A stretch of 64,000 bases of DNA from Pseudomonadota bacterium (GCA_018817515.1 JAHIUD010000073.1:1-64000), one strand, 5' to 3'. Positions 9,249 through 17,951 are shown, counted from the first letter of the stretch. Numbers and translations: made by a program. The notes: generated from the sequence alone by a model not told the origin.

Positions 9249-10145
9249 ATGTCCCAGGTTGTCGATGCCTTCACGATCCGGCCCTGCCGCCCGGACGAGG
9301 AGCCGCTCATGTCGGCCATCGTCTGCGACGCGGCCACTGCCTACAAGGGCGTGATCCCGGCGGACAGGTACCACGAGCCGTACATGCCGCTTTCCGAATT
9401 GCGCAGCGAGATCGCGGCTGGCGTTCAGTTCTGGGGCGCTGAGGTTAACGGGGAACTTGTCGGCATCATGGGCCTTCAGGATGTCGACAACGCGGCTCCG
9501 GCCGAGCAGGGCGGCATCGGAGATGTCACGCTCATCCGCCACGCCTACGTGCGCACCAATCAGCGCGGCAAGGGCATTGGCGGCAAGCTCTTGCGGCACC
9601 TCATGGGCCTGGCCAAGCGGCCCCTGCTCATGGGCACCTGGGCGGCGGCCACCTGGGCTGTCGGCTTCTACCAGAAGCACGGCTTCACCTTGACCGCGCA
9701 TGCGGAAAAGGAAAAGCTCCTGCGCGTGTACTGGAACATCCCGGAGCGCCAGGTGGAGACCAGCGTGGTCCTGGCCGACCCGCGCGCCATGGCTCTCGTC
9801 CGCGAGAAAGTGAACGCTGCCGCCGAGTTCGCACAGATTGAAGCCTTCTGGAGCCCGCGCCTGGTGGCGGAGTTGAACGGCCAGCAGGTCAAGTTCTGCC
9901 GCCTCAAGGGCGAGTTCGACTGGCACACGCACGCCCACGAGGACGAGATGTTCTGGGTGCTGGAGGGCGAGCTGACCATCCGTCTGCGCGGGCGCGACGT
10001 TGTCCGTGATATTGTCATCGGGCCCAATGAATTTTATGTCGTGCCGCGCGGGGTGGAACACAAGCCCGTGTGCGCGCAGGAATGCCGCATCATGCTGTTT
10101 GAACCCGCAGCCACCAAACAATACGGCGACCAGCCCGGAGCATAA
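9249..10145 (+). CDS. GNAT acetyltransferase-cupin fusion protein
   Basis: N-terminal GNAT motif VRTNQRGKGIGGKLLRHLM and AVGFYQKHGF; C-terminal cupin GEFDWHTHAHEDEMFWVLEGELTI...GPNEFYVVPRGVEHKP. Confidence 0.85.
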   Translation: MSQVVDAFTIRPCRPDEEPLMSAIVCDAATAYKGVIPADRYHEPYMPLSELRSEIAAGVQFWGAEVNGELVGIMGLQDVDNAAPAEQGGIGDVTLIRHAYVRTNQRGKGIGGKLLRHLMGLAKRPLLMGTWAAATWAVGFYQKHGFTLTAHAEKEKLLRVYWNIPERQVETSVVLADPRAMALVREKVNAAAEFAQIEAFWSPRLVAELNGQQVKFCRLKGEFDWHTHAHEDEMFWVLEGELTIRLRGRDVVRDIVIGPNEFYVVPRGVEHKPVCAQECRIMLFEPAATKQYGDQPGA

Positions 10146-10148
10146 ACC

Positions 10149-11654
10149 ATGTCCACCGTCTACCTCATCGGCGCAGGCCCCGGCGATCCCGGCCTGCTCA
10201 CCATCAAGGCCAAGCACCTCATCGAAACCTGCGACGTGGTGGTCTACGACTATCTGGCCAACAAGGAATTTCTGAAATACGCCCGGAAGGACGCCGAGAT
10301 CGTCTATGTGGGCAAGAAGGGCGGCGACCACACCCTGCCCCAGGATCAGATCAACCAGCTCATCATCGACTACGCCAAGGCCGGAAAGAGCGTGGCCCGC
10401 CTGAAGGGCGGCGACCCATACGTGTTCGGGCGCGGCGGCGAGGAGGCCGAAGAGCTGGTGGCCGAGGGCATCGCCTTTGAGGTCGTGCCCGGCGTCACCG
10501 CTGGCGTGGCCGCCCCGGCCTACGCGGGCATCCCGGTGACCCACCGCGACCACACCACCAGCGTGTGCTTCATCACCGGACACGAGGACCCCACCAAGGA
10601 AGAGAGCGGCCACAACTGGGAGGTCTACGCCAAGAGCAACAGCACGCTGGTGTTCTACATGGGCGTGAAGAACCTGCCCATGATCGCGGGCAACCTCATG
10701 GCCGGGGGCCGCAGCAAGGACACCCCGGTGGCGCTGGTGCGCTGGGGCACGCGCTGCAACCAGGAGTCCATGGTCAGCACCCTTGAGAACGTCGCCGCCG
10801 AGGCCGAGCGCCGGAAGTTCGCCGCGCCCAGCATCATCATCGTGGGCGGCGTGTGCTCGCTCGCCAGCAAGCTCAACTGGTTCGAGCAGAAGCCGCTGTT
10901 GGGCAAGGGCGTGGTGGTCACCCGCGCGCGCGAGCAGGCCAGCGACCTTTCCGACGTGCTCAGGCAGATGGGCGCCTGCGTGTATGAATTTCCCACCATC
11001 ACCGTGGAGCCGCTGGACGACTACGACGAGGTGGAGCAGGCCATCCTGACCCTCGGGACCGTGGACTGGCTCATCTTCACCTCGGTCAACGGCGTGAAGC
11101 ATTTCTGGAACCAACTGGGCGAGATCGGCCTGGATTCGCGCGCGCTGGGTGGCATCAGCGTGGCGGCCATCGGCCCGGCCACAGCCGACGAACTCAAGCT
11201 GCGCGGCGTGACCCCGGACTTTGTACCGCCGAAGTACGTGGCCGAGGAGATCGTCACCGGTTTGCTGGAGCAGGGCATTGCGGGCAAGAACGTGCTCATC
11301 CCGCGCGCCAAGGTCGCTCGCGAGGTGCTGCCCGAGGAGCTGATCAAGGCCGGGGCCAATGTACGCATCCTGCCGGTGTACGAGACCAAGCTGACCCAGG
11401 CCGACAGCTCGGAGATCGTCGAGGCGCTGGCCAAGGGCAAGATCCAGGCGCTGACCTTCACCAGCTCCAGCACCGTGGAGAACTTCTTTACGCTGCTTAG
11501 CCCCGACACGCTGCGCCAGTACCCGGACGTGAGGATCGCCTGCATCGGACCCGTCACGGCCAAGACGCTCTCGCGCTACGGCTTCACCCCGGACATCCAG
11601 CCCGAGGACTACACCATCCCCGGCCTGGCAAAGGCGCTGGGCGAGAAACTTTAG
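10149..11654 (+). CDS. cobA-hemD: Uroporphyrinogen-III C-methyltransferase / uroporphyrinogen-III synthase fusion
   Basis: N-terminal SUMT (VYLIGAGPGDPGLLTIKA, RLKGGDPYVFGRGGEEAEEL); C-terminal HemD-type domain (GVVVTRAREQASDLSDVLRQMGACVYEFPTI). Confidence 0.95.
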   Translation: MSTVYLIGAGPGDPGLLTIKAKHLIETCDVVVYDYLANKEFLKYARKDAEIVYVGKKGGDHTLPQDQINQLIIDYAKAGKSVARLKGGDPYVFGRGGEEAEELVAEGIAFEVVPGVTAGVAAPAYAGIPVTHRDHTTSVCFITGHEDPTKEESGHNWEVYAKSNSTLVFYMGVKNLPMIAGNLMAGGRSKDTPVALVRWGTRCNQESMVSTLENVAAEAERRKFAAPSIIIVGGVCSLASKLNWFEQKPLLGKGVVVTRAREQASDLSDVLRQMGACVYEFPTITVEPLDDYDEVEQAILTLGTVDWLIFTSVNGVKHFWNQLGEIGLDSRALGGISVAAIGPATADELKLRGVTPDFVPPKYVAEEIVTGLLEQGIAGKNVLIPRAKVAREVLPEELIKAGANVRILPVYETKLTQADSSEIVEALAKGKIQALTFTSSSTVENFFTLLSPDTLRQYPDVRIACIGPVTAKTLSRYGFTPDIQPEDYTIPGLAKALGEKL

Positions 11655-11672
11655 AGGGGCTGCCTCCGGCGG

Positions 11673-11820
11673 CCAGGGGCGCCGCCCCTGGATCCCGCTG
11701 GGGGGAATGATTCCCCCCAGACCCCCTCATGGTAAACCCCGCTCGCCGAAAGGGCCGGGGCAGGCGGAGCCTGCCCCGGCCCTTTCGGCATACTGGGGAG
11801 TCCAGAGGGCCTCAGGCCCT
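11673..11820 (+). repeat. Cluster of consecutive GC-rich inverted repeats
   Basis: CCAGGGGC-gcc-GCCCCTGG (11673-11691); CTGGGGGGAAT-g-ATTCCCCCCAG (11698-11720); 21-bp perfect stem with GGA loop (11745-11789); AGGGCCTcAGGCCCT (11806-11820). Confidence 0.9.
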
Positions 11821-11849
11821 TTGGCGGGGAGCACAGAAGAATTATCTTA

Positions 11850-11900
11850 CCCAAAGCGAAACAAACTTCGCCAGCAATTACTGGCTATTGTCGCTTTGGG
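11850..11900. repeat. Nested inverted repeat upstream of the serine recombinase
   Basis: Outer CCCAAAGCGA/TCGCTTTGGG (11850-11859/11891-11900) enclosing inner GCCAG-caatta-CTGGC (11870-11885). Confidence 0.85.
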
Positions 11901-11971
11901 CATCGCCAGGCACGGCCTGACCCCCAAAAAAATCCTGGCATCATGAAAAGACGAAGCCGCAAGGTGTTCTC

Positions 11972-14227
11972 ATGAGAACTACACCCCCATCCACTCCTCC
12001 GGCGTCACAGGCGTATATCTACATCAGACTCTCGTCGCAAGCGCAAGCGTGGGGCGACGGTGAACGCCGGCAGCACGACGCCGCCATGCGGTTCGTCGAA
12101 ACCCATAGCCTGCCTGTCGCCGGAACAATGCAGGACATTGGCGTGTCGGCTTTTCGGGGCGACAACGCGCAGACCGGAGAGCTTGGCCGGTTCCTCCAGC
12201 GCATTGAGAACGGCGAGATTCCGCCAGGTTCGGTGCTTGTCGCGGAGTCGCTCGACAGACTGACAAGAAACAGGGTGAATCAGGCGCTACTGCTGCTCCT
12301 TCAAATCACCCAGAACGGCGTCAGAATCGGCCTCACAGCACAGAACGTGATCCTCGACCTTGCCTCGTACGCTGCGTTTTTCCCGATCCTGGCGGACATG
12401 ATGAGGTCGAACAGCGAGTCGGAGCACAAATCCTTCCGGTCTCTGGCCAACTGGCAAACGAAGCGCAAGCTGGCGAAGGAAGGCGTCCTCGTGACGAGCC
12501 AGGTCCCGCGATGGCTCGAGGTGCGTGACGGCAAGATTCATGTGCTCGAAGAGCGTGCGCAGCTCGTCCGTCGCATCTTCGACATGTACGTGCAGGGCTA
12601 CGGGCGTGGCGTCATCGTTCGGACTTTGCACAAGGAGGGCATCCCGGCTTGGAACACGCGAAAGGCTGTCTGGCATGAGAGCTATGTGAACAAACTCCTG
12701 TGTAATCGGGCTGTTGTCGGCGAATACATTGCCGAATTCAAGACCGAAGAAGGCTGTATTGGCCAGGAAGTCATTACGGGGTACTACCCCGAAATCATTG
12801 ACCCGGCGTTGTTCGCAAGGGTGCAAGACATGGCGTTCCTTCGCAAGAAAGGGCAGCGCGGTCGCAAAGGTAAAAAGTTCGCGAATCTCTTCCAAAAACT
12901 CGCACGCTGTTCGGTTTGCGGCTCCACGATGGGCTATCACAACGCCACCCAAGACAAGACGAGAAAGGGCGGCGTCAGGCCATGGGCGCACTACCTCACT
13001 TGCAATTCCGCGCACGCCGGGCATGGCTGCTCAAATCGCCGGTACTTCAACTACTTGTACATTGAAAACTTCGTGCTCTCCGGCACGATGGACGACCTCG
13101 ACCTCGTCGCCGCCGTCGGCATTCACGATGCCGTCATGAAACAGCACGTGGACCGCATCGTCACACTCGAAGCGCAACTGGACCATGCTGACGCTTCGAT
13201 CCAGATGCATGTGTCGTTGCTCACCAAGGATGACCTCGACCTCACGGGACTTGAGGAGTTGGGGCAGCAGCTTGCCGAATTGAAGCGGAAGCGCCACGGT
13301 CTGCGGGCTGATCTGGCCTTGGCGCGCGCCGAAGCGACTTCGGCACGGCAGGCGGCTGAAGACACCAGGCAATTCCGTGAGCGCTCGGGGGCTGACGCGC
13401 TTTCACCCGACACCGGTCTGCCTGAATACGTCGACATGTCTGACGAAGCGATTTACGCGCGCCGCGCACGCATCGCTCTGCAGATGCGGAGCGTCATTGA
13501 GTCCATCGCGTGCAGCCCGGATCACACGGTCAAGATCGTGATGAAGACTGGCACGGCTTACGAACTCATCGAGAAGGATTGGATATGCACCCGCCAAGGG
13601 CCGCTGACTCCGTCTGGCAAGCCGGCCGTCGCAAAATCTTTCGTCGGGCGCGCCACATGGCAGCTCGGGCAAACGGGCGAGCCCGCTCCGGACGGGCACG
13701 AGGGCGCGACGACTGCCTGGTCCGAGCACTCCTGCGGCGCCGCCAGGAGCAAGCGGCACCCTGACGCCACAAACAAACGGCCCCGGAGCGCTGCCACCCC
13801 GGAGCCTCAGGGCCTTCCCCGAAAACTGCCGAGTCTACTCGGGCGGCGCCGGGTCCATGAACTGCTCGAAGAATGGGCGCAGGAACATGTGGTCGGCGCT
13901 GACGCGCTTGCCAGACCTGCTCACGCCGTTTTTCCAGATGACAGTGTCGAGAACGGGGCCGGGCTTGAGCGACAGAGCCTCGCTCCCGGGGTTTTTGTCG
14001 ATGAATCGCAAGACATGCTGCAGCGTGAGCGCGATGTGCTCGCGTTTCGGGAAGGCGGCTTCCATGCGCATCGCGGACCGCTTTGCTTTTTCGTCAGGAG
14101 CAGCGGGCATCCAGTCGGTCCAGGCGGCGGTGTTCCGGTCCACGAAGCGCGCGGCCAAGGCGTCGGGGTATGCGGCGGCGAGAATCACGCCGACGGAGTT
14201 CACGAACGAAAGGATGGCGCTGGATGA
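11972..14227 (+). CDS. Large serine recombinase (resolvase + Recombinase + zinc-ribbon domains)
   Basis: AYIYIRLSSQAQAWGDGERRQ, LVAESLDRLTRNRVNQA, ARCSVCGSTMGYHN zinc ribbon, coiled-coil region. The 3' end of the ORF is uncertain because it overlaps the convergent gene. Confidence 0.85.
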   Translation: MRTTPPSTPPASQAYIYIRLSSQAQAWGDGERRQHDAAMRFVETHSLPVAGTMQDIGVSAFRGDNAQTGELGRFLQRIENGEIPPGSVLVAESLDRLTRNRVNQALLLLLQITQNGVRIGLTAQNVILDLASYAAFFPILADMMRSNSESEHKSFRSLANWQTKRKLAKEGVLVTSQVPRWLEVRDGKIHVLEERAQLVRRIFDMYVQGYGRGVIVRTLHKEGIPAWNTRKAVWHESYVNKLLCNRAVVGEYIAEFKTEEGCIGQEVITGYYPEIIDPALFARVQDMAFLRKKGQRGRKGKKFANLFQKLARCSVCGSTMGYHNATQDKTRKGGVRPWAHYLTCNSAHAGHGCSNRRYFNYLYIENFVLSGTMDDLDLVAAVGIHDAVMKQHVDRIVTLEAQLDHADASIQMHVSLLTKDDLDLTGLEELGQQLAELKRKRHGLRADLALARAEATSARQAAEDTRQFRERSGADALSPDTGLPEYVDMSDEAIYARRARIALQMRSVIESIACSPDHTVKIVMKTGTAYELIEKDWICTRQGPLTPSGKPAVAKSFVGRATWQLGQTGEPAPDGHEGATTAWSEHSCGAARSKRHPDATNKRPRSAATPEPQGLPRKLPSLLGRRRVHELLEEWAQEHVVGADALARPAHAVFPDDSVENGAGLERQSLAPGVFVDESQDMLQRERDVLAFREGGFHAHRGPLCFFVRSSGHPVGPGGGVPVHEARGQGVGVCGGENHADGVHERKDGAG

Positions 14228-14734
14228 GTTCCGCGCGAAGTCGCCGTTCTCCCAGAGCAAGCCGATGGGGCGAAACGGCGGCTTGAGCGGGTCCACGGAC
14301 GGGACGAGCATGCCGTGCGTGCTCGACAATCGGGCCACCACTTCGCCAGTGGTCAGCGGCCACGCACTGTAGTTGTCCATGCCGTCCGCGAGCCGGAGCG
14401 TCCGGAAGTCGAATAGCGTCCCGGTGGCCTCCATGTCGAAGTTCGCGGTGGCGGCCTCATCGAGCGCTCGTACGAGTGCGTCGCCGGCGTGCACCTCGCG
14501 GGCGTTGGCGATGCTGCGCGCCTGCAACCGCAGGTTGTCGCGCACAGCGGTCCTGAACACCCGCCCCTTGCGGTCGCGGCAGCCGACGAGCCGCACCTGG
14601 GCGTCGATCTCGACCACTAGCCATCGGGTTTGCACCGTGCGGCAAGGCGCCCCGTTGCGGCGGGACAATGCGGGAACGACCACGCCGTGGGAGAGGGTAA
14701 GCAAAAATCTTGGGGCCGACGACTGGTGGATCAT
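13835..14734 (-). CDS. Hypothetical protein of the recombinase-associated segment
   Basis: 299 aa from ATG 14734 with AGGAGA SD; lies downstream of the minus-strand recombinase cassette. Confidence 0.6.
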   Translation of the reverse strand: MIHQSSAPRFLLTLSHGVVVPALSRRNGAPCRTVQTRWLVVEIDAQVRLVGCRDRKGRVFRTAVRDNLRLQARSIANAREVHAGDALVRALDEAATANFDMEATGTLFDFRTLRLADGMDNYSAWPLTTGEVVARLSSTHGMLVPSVDPLKPPFRPIGLLWENGDFARNSSSAILSFVNSVGVILAAAYPDALAARFVDRNTAAWTDWMPAAPDEKAKRSAMRMEAAFPKREHIALTLQHVLRFIDKNPGSEALSLKPGPVLDTVIWKNGVSRSGKRVSADHMFLRPFFEQFMDPAPPE

Positions 14735-14786
14735 GGTGCTTCTCCTATTATGGTGAAAAGGGATCCATGATCTCTCGAAATATGTT

Positions 14787-15266
14787 TCAAAAATCAAGCC
14801 GGTTGCAGTCTATATTCGAAGACTTCGAGTCCCTTGAATTCCTGGCGATTTCCGAACCCTCGAAAATAATTTTGCTGGTAGTTTCCAGGGCAGGCGAAGG
14901 GCAAACCACTACATCACTCCAAACTACGGCAAACGAGCAGGAGCTTGCGTTCCCCATGCACACGGCGCAGCCAGCGGCTCGCCATGCATTGGAACATGCG
15001 GAATGGCCTGCTCGGCCTGCCAGAGTGGTTGGCGGCGGCAAGCCAGACTGCATGCCAGGCGTCCGACGCCAGCGTTTGCGCGAATAATGCGGAATGCGCA
15101 GGCATGCCGCCGTGTGATGGGTCGCATGGCCGACGGTGGCACTTTCAAGAGAGTGAGCCGCCGAGAGTTCAGTCGTCAGAGCGCGCTGCAGGGTGAAGCT
15201 CCTGACGAAGAGCGCCAGCAGGCCGAACAGCACGAGCAGAAGAATATGAATGGCGAGCGTCGGCAT
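14787..15266 (-). CDS. Hypothetical protein with N-terminal transmembrane helix
   Basis: MPTLAIHILLLVLFGLLALFVRSF; downstream of 15285-15770 on the same strand. C-terminal part looks poorly ordered. Confidence 0.4.
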   Translation of the reverse strand: MPTLAIHILLLVLFGLLALFVRSFTLQRALTTELSAAHSLESATVGHATHHTAACLRIPHYSRKRWRRTPGMQSGLPPPTTLAGRAGHSACSNAWRAAGCAVCMGNASSCSFAVVWSDVVVCPSPALETTSKIIFEGSEIARNSRDSKSSNIDCNRLDF

Positions 15267-15284
15267 CAGAACAGACCGAGCGCG

Positions 15285-15770
15285 TTACGGCTGCGGCTGG
15301 CCGTTATCGTCACGAGGCTCCAATTCGGCCCACAGCTTGCGCAGGTATGACGGCGAGACCTGGACGCGCAGCTGCTTCGAGAAGTAGCGCGCGATAAGCC
15401 GGAATCCCAGGCCTTTGCCGTGGAGCTCACGCACAAGCGCCCACCTCTGCAGCACCTTGTCCCGTTTGGGCGACGGCCGCTCCTCCCGCAAGTTCCTGGC
15501 ACGGGACTCGCGCACGCGCTGAAAATCCTCGAATTGCTCCGGCCCGGCGGCACGAAAACCGCGTCGGCGGACCGTGTCGAAACCGGAACGGCGGATGACA
15601 CCGAGCAAGGCGACATAGGGAGTTGGCGTGATGGCCGAGGCGCACACGGCAAAAGCCTCGGCCAGGATGCGCTCACGGTCGGACTCGGCGAGACCAGCGA
15701 GCCAGCGGAGCGCGCGGGTACGCTCTTTGGCCGTGTGCAGGCCCGATGGATGCGTCGTGAGCTTTGGCAC
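15285..15770 (-). CDS. Hypothetical protein, possible HTH-like C-terminus
   Basis: 161 aa; ELHGKGLGFRLIARYFSKQLRVQVSPSYLRKLWAELE suggests a DNA-binding helix-turn-helix; starts 3 bp after the recombinase stop. Confidence 0.6.
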   Translation of the reverse strand: MPKLTTHPSGLHTAKERTRALRWLAGLAESDRERILAEAFAVCASAITPTPYVALLGVIRRSGFDTVRRRGFRAAGPEQFEDFQRVRESRARNLREERPSPKRDKVLQRWALVRELHGKGLGFRLIARYFSKQLRVQVSPSYLRKLWAELEPRDDNGQPQP

Positions 15771-15773
15771 CTG

Positions 15774-16733
15774 CTACCTCAAATACACATCAACGCTGTC
15801 CATGCGGTTGTGCGCGATCTCGTTCGCCACAGTCTGCTTCGCTTCTTCGTATGAGAGTCCCGCGTCGATGGCCTCGTGCATGCGCGTCTGCGCGAAGCTG
15901 TGCTTCAAGCCATGCGTGCCACGGCCAGGCGCGTACTGCCCAGTCGCCCGCGCCGCTGCTTCGACGGCACGCAGAAAGGTGCGGTACGACGAGGCGAGCT
16001 GACCATGCTTCGTGATGTGCTCCTCCAACTCGTGGTAGATCTTCGGTTGGACGAAGTGTGTGGTCTGTTTGCCTCCTTTCTCGGTGACAACGATGCGCCC
16101 GGCGGCCTCACCGGAGACCGGAACCGTTCCCATGCCGAGCAGGTTGGTGGCTGTGAACGGGTTGCTGCTGCGTGCCGGAGCGCCGACGCCTTCCGCCCTG
16201 CAGCCGGTTTCCCCCATGAGCTTTGCCTGGAGCCGAAGGCCAGCGTCCTGAATGGCTGCGTAGAGCCCCTCCGGGTCGGGATACGCGCGAGTCGTGTAGC
16301 CGCAGGAACGCGGGGAAAGCTCGGTGCGCCAATGCCCCTTCTCTTCAGACAGAACAGTCCGGATATCCGCCGCCGACTCGCCGCCGTGGCGTTCGGCGTA
16401 GACGTCGAGCGCGTGGGAGAGCTTCGTGAGCGCCGAGATTTCACGCTCGATGGTCTGAAAAGAGCCGCCAGCCTCGCGAAGCGCTTGGCCTCTGCCGACG
16501 ATGTACGTCCGGACAAAGCCGGAGACCCGGCGCGCTTGGCGCAAGTCACGCAACCCAGCGCGCTGCAGGAACTCCACGAAACGATGAATGTCACTCCGAT
16601 AGACGCCCCAGGTGCCAATGCCTCGGATGAAGCGCCGGTCAACCGTGCCTTTCTTGCGGCCAATGGCGCGGATGCCGCCAAGAAGCGCCTCGGCTTGCCC
16701 ATGCAAATTTTTGGGCCACCTGTTCGTCCCCAT
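15774..16733 (-). CDS. Divergent tyrosine recombinase / integrase
   Basis: Candidate catalytic residues: MGETGCRAEGV (Arg), HGLKHSFAQ (H-x-x-K/R-H box), AHNRMDSVDVYLR (C-terminal His and Tyr); GGAGGA SD before ATG 16733. Confidence 0.75.
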   Translation of the reverse strand: MGTNRWPKNLHGQAEALLGGIRAIGRKKGTVDRRFIRGIGTWGVYRSDIHRFVEFLQRAGLRDLRQARRVSGFVRTYIVGRGQALREAGGSFQTIEREISALTKLSHALDVYAERHGGESAADIRTVLSEEKGHWRTELSPRSCGYTTRAYPDPEGLYAAIQDAGLRLQAKLMGETGCRAEGVGAPARSSNPFTATNLLGMGTVPVSGEAAGRIVVTEKGGKQTTHFVQPKIYHELEEHITKHGQLASSYRTFLRAVEAAARATGQYAPGRGTHGLKHSFAQTRMHEAIDAGLSYEEAKQTVANEIAHNRMDSVDVYLR

Positions 16734-17163
16734 GTCCTCCGTCCTCCCGCTCGCTTTGTCCTTGCTTCTTCAGTTAAGTAGTGTGCTCTTTCTGCGAGCC
16801 AGGCTCGCGCGCCGGTCTTGCCGGCATGTGCGTCGAGGAAGGTCCTCGGCGCCGACGGTAGCAACTCCGCCGATCCAATTTCTCTGCAGCTCCTTCAGCA
16901 GGTGGTTCCGGATTGGACCGTCCGTGGTTTTGCTCGCGCTATGCGAGCGTTTCTGGGCCTGTGCGGTGACTCAATGGTCGCCACAAACACCTTGGTGGGC
17001 ACTTCAGCCATCCCGTCGAGCAGGCGACCGTTCACGAAGCGCAATGCTTCGAAGCCCAAAACAAAACAGAGGCACAGAGTAGCCTGCGCCCTGGGCTGAA
17101 AAAAATGCAAGTGCCGGGGAAAGGGTTTTTGAAGGATGCGGTGAAATTGGCGGGAACGAAATC

Positions 17164-17210
17164 CTGTCCGGTTTTGTTGACAGGACAAGCCCGTCAACAA
17201 AACCGGACAG
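17164..17210. repeat. 18-bp perfect inverted repeat
   Basis: CTGTCCGGTTTTGTTGAC (17164-17181) and GTCAACAAAACCGGACAG (17193-17210), 11-nt spacer. Confidence 0.95.
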
Positions 17211-17514
17211 CGGCGGTGGCTCCGCCCGTCAACTCGGGTGGGAAGAGTGCGCGCCGCAGTGCGCGGTCATTGTGCGCAGCCCGGTGCGCACGCCAAAGCG
17301 GTGTGGAGCGCTTCCCCTCGCCGTCAGCGGCACGGTACGACGCGCGACACTGGCGTCAAGCACGCGCGGACGCGCTTACGCCTGACGCCAGCGCCTGGCG
17401 CGCCGTGGAACCAGTATGTGCGACGGCGAGGGGGAGCGGCGACTTTCGCTCGGGCTCCGAGGAGTTGGTGAAAGAGTAGCCGTCTGCGGGTCATACGGAT
17501 CGTTTACAGTTCGT

Positions 17515-17940
17515 CTACTGTGCCGGGTTTTGTTCCTCGCCGCTCTCCGCCACCACGCCCAGCTTCTCGATGCCCACGCTCTTTATCTCGCCCATGACCT
17601 TGACCACCACGCCGTAGGCCACGTCCTTGTCCGCACGCAGGTAGAGCTGCTTCTTCTGCGTCACCACGAGGTTCGTGAGGTGCTGTCGCAGGTCGTCGAA
17701 GGTGACGCCGTACTCGTCGAGAAAGATGCTGCCGTCCTTCTTGATGGACAGCACTAGGTGATCCGAACCCGCAGGCAGGGTGCGCACGCTGCGCGTCTTG
17801 GGCAGGTCCACGTCCACGCCCTGGGTGAGCATGGGCGCGGTGACCATGAAGATGATGAGCAAGACCAGCATCACGTCCACGAAGGGCGTGACGTTGATTT
17901 CGGCCATGTAGCGGCCCCTGCCCCCTACGCTCGCACCCAT
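17515..17940 (-). CDS. exbD: ExbD/TolR family biopolymer transporter
   Basis: YMAEINVTPFVDVMLVLLIIFMVTAPMLTQGVDVDLPKT is the ExbD/TolR N-terminus. Confidence 0.93.
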   Translation of the reverse strand: MGASVGGRGRYMAEINVTPFVDVMLVLLIIFMVTAPMLTQGVDVDLPKTRSVRTLPAGSDHLVLSIKKDGSIFLDEYGVTFDDLRQHLTNLVVTQKKQLYLRADKDVAYGVVVKVMGEIKSVGIEKLGVVAESGEEQNPAQ

Positions 17941-17951
17941 GGCGCCAGCCC

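Noticed and set aside
6545-9337. 930-aa minus-strand ORF
   Set aside because: Fully antisense to valS, low-complexity His/Leu/Val/Gly-rich translation; high-GC shadow ORF.
17519-17534. Similarity of TGTGCCGGGTTTTGTT in exbD to the 18-bp repeat arm TGTCCGGTTTTGTT
   Set aside because: Imperfect and short; could be chance, so not claimed as an attachment-site duplication.
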